Below, in pieces: positions 1 through 4,430 of a stretch of DNA of 5,322 nucleotides. The notes below the pieces were generated by a model. The model made no database searches. It saw only the letters and a program-made list of their open reading frames with translations, and was not told the DNA's origin. The stretch spans positions 1-5,322 of the forward strand of contig CAMZFJ010000170.1 of the NCBI GenBank assembly GCA_947306025.1. The letters are read 5' to 3'. Position 1 is the stretch's first letter, and each line of letters starts with the position of its first letter. Both the position numbers and the translations under genes were made by a program. This stretch comes from an uncultured Fibrobacter sp. Its GTDB lineage: Bacteria; Fibrobacterota; Fibrobacteria; Fibrobacterales; Fibrobacteraceae.

Positions 1-1896
1 GTGTTCCCGGATGGCGGTGGCGGCGGCATTGGCTACATCAAGGCGCCTGCGATTGAAGGTCCTTGGACAAACGCTGTGGGCCAGGGCAAGGATAAGCTTG
101 TTGGCGGTCGCGGCATTATTGGTTGCGATGGTGTTTCGTGGTGCTTTGACCCGGGTATCTTCATCGATGACGATGGAACCACCTATGTGACGTGGGGCGG
201 TGGCGAAAGCAATAGCCGCCCGAACACAGACAACTTTGATATTGTCAAGTTGAACGATGCGAAGGATGCTCCGGTGGGCAACGGTTCTCACGTGAAGGTG
301 AACAACTTGCCGACCCGCAAGATGCTTGAAGCTTCTTACATCCACAAGCACAAGGGTACTTACTACTTCTCTTACAGTACCGGATGGCAGCAGGGCGCTC
401 CGACGATTGACTACGGTACATCGAACAACGTAATGGGCCCGTACACTTGGAAGGGTACCATTCTTGGCGACCCGAGCATGAACGGCCGTAGCATCAACGG
501 TAACAATAACCACCATGGTATTGCCGAATTCAAGGGCCACTCTTACGTGGTGTATCATGACCGCCGTATTGCCAAGGGCCACAATGGCTTGGAAATCATC
601 CCGGCCGATGACGGTCGCGCAAAGCCGAACGAAGGCTACCACCGTAGCGTTTCCGTTGACGAAATGTTCTATAATGCCGATGGTACAATCCAGACGGTCA
701 AGGTAACGGATGAAGGTCCGGAACAGATTGAAAACTTTGATCCGTACGATTGGTATCCGGCTCTCACGAGCTCCAAGCAGAAGGGTATCCGCAGCCGCTC
801 TAACTTTGTGCCGGGCAAGGCTGCCGAACACGTGTTGCTCCCGCTTTCCTCTAAGGAAGCCTGGCTCCGCGTTTCGGGTGTTGACTTTGGTACGGCTGCA
901 ACGGGCTTCACTGTCGAAGCTGCAAGCGCTGCCGATAACAACAAGATTGAAATCCGCACCGGTTCTGCAACGGGTACCTTGGCGGGTACTTGCACGCTCA
1001 AGAATACTGGCAACAAGAATATCTATGCCGAAAACAAGTGCGAAGTGGAAGGGCTCAAGGGCATTGTAAAGCAGTTGTTCCTCGTGTTCAAGGGCGATAG
1101 GGATTCTACCATGGCCGTGAAAGCTTGGGGCTTCGAAGGCAGTGGCACGACTCCGCCGGAACCGCAGAAACCATTTAGCGGCAAGGCTTGGGAAATCCCG
1201 GGCAAGATTGAAATGGAAGACTTCGACATTCCGGGCTCTGGTCGCGGTAGCGAAATCAAGTCTTACAGCGAAAATGATTCCGAAGACCATGGCATTGAAA
1301 ATGGTGGCACGAGCTACCGTGAAGGTACTGGCGTTGATATTTACAAGAAGGCAACCGGCTATATCGTTGGCTACAACCAGTCCGGCGAATGGCTTGAGTA
1401 CACCGTGAACGTGAAGGAAGCTGGCTACTATACGATGTTTGCTTCTGTAGCGACGGACAATTCTACGGCTAGTTTTACGCTCTCCATTGACGACAAGTCC
1501 ATTGCCGAAGTTCCGGTGGCGGGCGACAGCTGGGATGACTTTGTGAAGGTCAAGGCTAACGTGACGCTCCCGGCTGGTGAACATATCCTCCGCTTTGCCA
1601 TTACGGGCGACTGGTTCGATATCGACTACATGACCTTTGCAGCTGGTAAGGACGCGAAGGACCCGGACGAAGAAACGATTGGTATCAAGGGCTTTAGGGT
1701 GCTTGGTGCAGATGCTGTCGCTAACTTCGATGTGTTTGATTTGAGCGGCAAGAAAGTTTCTAGCTTCACGGCTCGCAATATCCACGAAGCAAAGAAGCTC
1801 TGGCGCGACAATCCGCAGTCCAGGAATGTGCAGGGCGTTTGCATCATCCGTAACCGTTACAACGGCGCGGTGGCAAGAGTCCGCACCACTCGCTAA
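1..1896 (+). CDS. Secreted GH43 glycoside hydrolase with two CBM6-like modules, 5'-truncated (arabinofuranosidase/xylosidase type)
   Basis: Partial gene: the first base of the window is already inside the coding region. The GTG at position 1 is the Val of the VFPDGG motif, equivalent to Val112 of the downstream paralogue, so about 110 residues (signal peptide and the catalytic-base Asp) lie outside. Numbering residues from the window start, the GH43 five-blade propeller covers about 1-238. It shows CFDPGIF with Asp50 (pKa-modulating Asp), MLEASYIH with Glu110 (general acid) and NNHHGIAEF with the conserved His pair. A first CBM6-like module spans about 242-379, with Cys331 and Cys347 likely forming a disulfide. 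A GSGTTPPEP linker follows, then a second CBM6 at about 397-547 (IEMED, GEWLEY), and a C-terminal tail at about 560-631 (FDVFDLSGKKV, ending VARVRTTR) resembling a secretion sorting domain. By family knowledge it should act outside the cell on arabinoxylan-like hemicellulose; the exact linkage cannot be read from sequence. It is followed by its own terminator. Confidence 0.9.
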   Translation: MFPDGGGGGIGYIKAPAIEGPWTNAVGQGKDKLVGGRGIIGCDGVSWCFDPGIFIDDDGTTYVTWGGGESNSRPNTDNFDIVKLNDAKDAPVGNGSHVKVNNLPTRKMLEASYIHKHKGTYYFSYSTGWQQGAPTIDYGTSNNVMGPYTWKGTILGDPSMNGRSINGNNNHHGIAEFKGHSYVVYHDRRIAKGHNGLEIIPADDGRAKPNEGYHRSVSVDEMFYNADGTIQTVKVTDEGPEQIENFDPYDWYPALTSSKQKGIRSRSNFVPGKAAEHVLLPLSSKEAWLRVSGVDFGTAATGFTVEAASAADNNKIEIRTGSATGTLAGTCTLKNTGNKNIYAENKCEVEGLKGIVKQLFLVFKGDRDSTMAVKAWGFEGSGTTPPEPQKPFSGKAWEIPGKIEMEDFDIPGSGRGSEIKSYSENDSEDHGIENGGTSYREGTGVDIYKKATGYIVGYNQSGEWLEYTVNVKEAGYYTMFASVATDNSTASFTLSIDDKSIAEVPVAGDSWDDFVKVKANVTLPAGEHILRFAITGDWFDIDYMTFAAGKDAKDPDEETIGIKGFRVLGADAVANFDVFDLSGKKVSSFTARNIHEAKKLWRDNPQSRNVQGVCIIRNRYNGAVARVRTTR

Positions 1897-1901
1897 GCCT
1901 C

Positions 1902-1922
1902 TCTCGTCTTTCGTCTCTAGTC
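1902..1922 (+). repeat. Three tandem heptamers, TYTMGTC
   Basis: Just after the stop codon of the first GH43 gene there are three contiguous 7-base units: TCTCGTC, TTTCGTC and TCTAGTC. They differ only at the second and fourth bases. The tract is almost purely pyrimidine on the + strand and has no coding role. Function is unknown; it may be a small degenerate simple repeat or part of a dispersed intergenic family. Confidence 0.5.
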
Positions 1923-1947
1923 TAAACCTATTGACTTTTTGTCCATG

Positions 1948-1974
1948 AGACCTACGATTTTTCGTGGGTCTTTT
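1948..1974 (+). terminator. Intrinsic terminator of the first GH43 gene
   Basis: AGACCTACGA (1948-1957) pairs with TCGTGGGTCT (1962-1971) to form a 10-bp stem with one T-G wobble and a TTTT loop. Four T residues follow (1971-1974), and another TTTT lies a few bases on. The hairpin sits 52 bases after the stop codon. The U-tract is short but the stem is unbroken, so termination here is likely, and it separates the transcription of the two GH43 genes. Confidence 0.8.
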
Positions 1975-2000
1975 GGCGTTTTGTGAGGTAATTTTATAAA
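1973..2000 (+). promoter_or_regulatory. Candidate sigma-70-type promoter for the second GH43 gene
   Basis: TTGGCG (1973-1978) resembles a -35 box (4 of 6 consensus bases). It is followed after a 16-base spacer by TATAAA (1995-2000) as a -10 box (5 of 6) in an AT-rich stretch. The predicted start near 2007 would give a 5' leader of about 40 bases. The -35 element lies in the T-tail of the upstream terminator. The call is based on consensus matching only, and the promoter consensus of this organism is not known to me. Confidence 0.45.
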
Positions 2001-2033
2001 AAAGAGATGGACTCACGGTGTGTGGTCGATCTT

Positions 2034-2039
2034 GAGGAG
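2034..2039 (+). promoter_or_regulatory. Ribosome binding site of the second GH43 gene
   Basis: GAGGAG lies six bases before the ATG at 2046. This strong Shine-Dalgarno match, together with the signal peptide that begins exactly at that ATG, fixes the start of the gene. Confidence 0.85.
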
Positions 2040-2045
2040 TGAACA

Positions 2046-4241
2046 ATGAGACTACTTAAGAGCGTAACAATGCTTGGAATGGTGGCGGGCTTTGGTGTAG
2101 GCGCGCTTGCCGATAACCCGATTTCAGCTTATCACTATTTGGCGGACCCGGGTGCCGCCGCTGATGATACCTATTTCTACGTCATCACGGACTCGGATGA
2201 CCCGGCTGTAGCAAACGCCAACGGCTACGATATCAAGGCCCTTTACGGTTTCCGCACCAAGGATATGAAAAACTGGACCGACTTCGGTATCATTTACGAT
2301 GCCCGCAAGGTCGATGGCATTGGTGATATTTGGGCCTCCGGTATTGCGGTAAATCCCAACGACCACAGACTTTACATTGTGTTCCCGGATGGCGGTGGTG
2401 GCGGTATCGGCCTTATTGGTGCCGACAGCATTGCCGGCCCTTGGACAAATCCTCTTGGAGGGGAAAAGAAGCTTATCAACAACTGGGGTGGCGGTATTGC
2501 GGACTGCGACGGTATCGGTTGGTGCTTTGACCCGGCAATTTTCTTCGATGACGATGGATCGGGCTACTTCACGTTTGGCGGTGGCGAAAGCAATAGCCGC
2601 CCGGCAGCCAATAACAACAATAACATCTTCAATATCTACAAGTTTAACAGGGATATGAAGGGCTTCGATGTGAGTTCCAAGACCCAGCTGAAGATTGGCG
2701 GCCCGAAGGCAATGGAAGCCTCTTACATCCACAAGTACAAAGGCAATTACTACCTCTCTTACAGTACGGCTGATTTGCGTATTGCTTACGGTATGTCCAA
2801 GAACCCGATGGGACCTTACGAATATAAGGGTATCTTCATGGGGAACCCAAACATTGGCGGCCAGAACATTAATGCCAATAATAACAACCATCATGGCATT
2901 GCCGAATTCAAGGGCCATTGGTACGTAGCTTATCATGACCGCCGCATTGCTGATGGTTACGACGGTTTGGAAAAAATCCCCGCTGAAGATGGAAGGCCGA
3001 ATCCGAACCCGGCTTACCACCGTAGCGTAAGTGTCGATGAATTTACCTACAATGCGGATGGCACGATGAAGCAGCTGACTTTCACGAAGGAAGGCCCGAA
3101 GCAGATTGAAAACTTTGATCCGTATGACTGGTACCCGGCTCTCACGAGTTCTAAGCAGAAGGGCATCCGCAGCCGTTCTAACTGGGCTCCGGGCAAGGTC
3201 GCCGAACACCTCTTGCTTCCGCTCTCCACCAAGGAATCCTGGATTCGCGTGAGTGGCGTGGACTTTGGTACGGCCGCAACGGGTTTTGTGGTGCAGGCGG
3301 CAAGCACTGCCGATGGCAACAAGATTGAAATCCATACGGGTTCTGCAACGGGAACGCTCGCTGGCACTTGCACTCTCAAGAATACCGGCAACAAGAATTC
3401 CTTTGCGGACAACTATTGCGAAGTGACAGGCCTCAAAGGTATTGTGGAACAGTTGTTCCTCGTGTTCAAGGGCGATAAGGATTCGACCATGGCTATCAAG
3501 GCTTGGGGTTTCGAAGGCAGCGGCACTACTCCGCCGACTCCGCAGGTTCCGTATGATAGCGTGGCGGTGAAACTCCCGGCAAAGATTGAAGCCGAAAAGT
3601 ACGACATTCCGGGAACGGGTCGCGGCGGTGATGTGGATTCCTATAGCGACAACGATTCCGAAAATCAGGGCGATGCCAAGTTCCGTGAAGATTTGGGCGT
3701 TGATATTGTCGAAGGTGGCACGGGCATGGCCATTGGCTACACGGCTTCTGGCGAATGGCTCGAATACACGGTCGAAGTTCCGGAAGACGGCGACTATGCT
3801 ATCAAGGCTTCGGCTTCTACTGGCATGGAAAATGGCGCGAGCTTCTGCTTCTTGGCCGACGGCAAGGCTATTGGCGATACCATCAATGTTCCGCAGACCG
3901 GCGAAGATTGGAGCGTTTACAAGGAATTCGATGGCGGCAAGGCCAAGCTTACCAAGGGTACTCATGTGATCCGTCTTGTGATTACCGGCGACAACGTGAA
4001 CGTGGATTGGTTCTCTCTTGGCGATGTGAGCGAAGTCGGCATCAAGAACGGTGTAAGGCTTGCAGCTTCGGGTTCCAAAGTCTATAATGTGTACAACGTA
4101 AACGGAAAGCTTTTGGGAACTGTTGATATGAAGGGCAAGAAGGCTGGCGCCGCTTTGATGGATGCAGGCTTTACCAAGGGCGTTTACATGCTCAAGAGCA
4201 TCGACGGTCGTAAGACCTTCATGACCTCTGTCGCAAGATAA
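2046..4241 (+). CDS. Secreted GH43 glycoside hydrolase with two CBM6-like modules (arabinoxylan arabinofuranohydrolase/xylosidase type)
   Basis: Complete 731-residue protein. Residues 1-22 form a signal peptide (KSVTMLGMVAGFGVGALA, likely cut between Ala22 and Asp23). The GH43 propeller covers about 27-349. Its triad is readable: Asp34 in YLADPG (general base), Asp162 in CFDPAIF (pKa modulator) and Glu224 in AMEASYIH (general acid). NNHHGIAEF near 281-288 supplies the family's active-site His. HRSVSVDEFTYNADGT closes the domain in the manner of Bacillus arabinoxylan arabinofuranohydrolases. A first CBM6-like module spans about 353-490 (VDFGTAATGF; Cys442/Cys458 pair), followed by a GSGTTPPTPQ linker. 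A second, more typical CBM6 spans about 508-659, with IEAEKYD (calcium-site Glu), GEWLEY, and Tyr565 and Trp655 as candidate cleft aromatics. Residues 661-731 are an Ig-like tail (VYNVNGKLLG, KGVYMLKSIDG, ending SVAR) similar to type IX secretion sorting domains. Expected role: extracellular removal of arabinose or xylose side groups from xylan; the substrate is inferred from family only. Paralogue of the preceding gene. Confidence 0.93.
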   Translation: MRLLKSVTMLGMVAGFGVGALADNPISAYHYLADPGAAADDTYFYVITDSDDPAVANANGYDIKALYGFRTKDMKNWTDFGIIYDARKVDGIGDIWASGIAVNPNDHRLYIVFPDGGGGGIGLIGADSIAGPWTNPLGGEKKLINNWGGGIADCDGIGWCFDPAIFFDDDGSGYFTFGGGESNSRPAANNNNNIFNIYKFNRDMKGFDVSSKTQLKIGGPKAMEASYIHKYKGNYYLSYSTADLRIAYGMSKNPMGPYEYKGIFMGNPNIGGQNINANNNNHHGIAEFKGHWYVAYHDRRIADGYDGLEKIPAEDGRPNPNPAYHRSVSVDEFTYNADGTMKQLTFTKEGPKQIENFDPYDWYPALTSSKQKGIRSRSNWAPGKVAEHLLLPLSTKESWIRVSGVDFGTAATGFVVQAASTADGNKIEIHTGSATGTLAGTCTLKNTGNKNSFADNYCEVTGLKGIVEQLFLVFKGDKDSTMAIKAWGFEGSGTTPPTPQVPYDSVAVKLPAKIEAEKYDIPGTGRGGDVDSYSDNDSENQGDAKFREDLGVDIVEGGTGMAIGYTASGEWLEYTVEVPEDGDYAIKASASTGMENGASFCFLADGKAIGDTINVPQTGEDWSVYKEFDGGKAKLTKGTHVIRLVITGDNVNVDWFSLGDVSEVGIKNGVRLAASGSKVYNVYNVNGKLLGTVDMKGKKAGAALMDAGFTKGVYMLKSIDGRKTFMTSVAR

Positions 4242-4262
4242 AGTTCATATAATTCCTAAAGT

Positions 4263-4298
4263 ATCAATCACTCCGAAAGCATCAAACACTCCGAAGGC
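4263..4298 (+). repeat. 18-bp tandem repeat containing the terminator's left arm
   Basis: ATCAATCACTCCGAAAGC (4263-4280) is followed directly by ATCAAACACTCCGAAGGC (4281-4298), with 16 of 18 positions matching. The second copy contributes the 5' arm of the terminator hairpin. The first copy keeps CACTCCG and could pair with the same 3' arm, though less well. Confidence 0.75.
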
Positions 4299-4321
4299 AA
4301 AACCTCCGGGGTGTTTTTTTT
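4285..4321 (+). terminator. Strong intrinsic terminator of the second GH43 gene
   Basis: AACACTCCG (4285-4293) pairs with CGGGGTGTT (4307-4315) over 9 bp with one T-G wobble. After an A-C mismatch the stem continues with AGG/CCT (4295-4297 with 4303-4305), closing a CAAAA loop. A run of eight T residues (4314-4321) follows. The hairpin begins 43 bases after the stop codon. It isolates the GH43 gene from the downstream nuclease gene. Confidence 0.93.
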
Positions 4322-4376
4322 ACAAAAAAAATTAGTCCAAATGCCTCGCTAATGTGTGTTAATATAAAGGGTAGAG

Positions 4377-4430
4377 ATGTTCTTTGCCAGCGGTCTCAGC
4401 GTAACTGGGAATAGAATGATGGATAGATAA
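4377..4430 (+). CDS. Possible 17-codon leader ORF upstream of the Rpn gene
   Basis: ATG at 4377 opens a short frame encoding MFFASGLSVTGNRMMDR, ending in TAA at 4428-4430. AAAGGG (4366-4371) lies five bases before this ATG, a much better ribosome binding site than anything in front of the nuclease start. The stop overlaps the nuclease ATG as TAATG, the classic geometry of translational coupling. No protein family is recognised. Alternatively, TATAAA at 4363-4368 may be a -10 box, which would start the transcript next to this ATG and exclude the ribosome binding site. The ORF is short enough to arise by chance. Confidence 0.35.
   Translation: MFFASGLSVTGNRMMDR

Noticed and set aside
1..3. GTG at the first base as a start codon
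   Set aside because: It is the Val of VFPDGG, conserved inside the paralogue at residue 112. A start here would lack the signal peptide and the catalytic base, so the gene is cut by the window edge.
1023..1259. Short minus- and plus-strand frames overlapping the first CBM6-like modules, including matching antisense frames in both paralogues
   Set aside because: They recur in both genes only because the underlying coding sequence is duplicated. None has a ribosome binding site or recognisable domain.
1897..2045. tRNA, CRISPR or riboswitch in the intergenic gaps
   Set aside because: The gaps at 1897-2045 and 4242-4376 are short and are explained by terminators, repeats, a promoter and ribosome binding sites. 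No cloverleaf, spaced repeat array or known aptamer pattern was seen.
2124..3965. 613-codon open frame on the minus strand across the second GH43 gene
   Set aside because: Its codons are exact reverse complements of the GH43 codons, so it stays open simply because that gene avoids TTA, CTA and TCA. The translation has no recognisable domain, and the + strand is clearly the coding strand.
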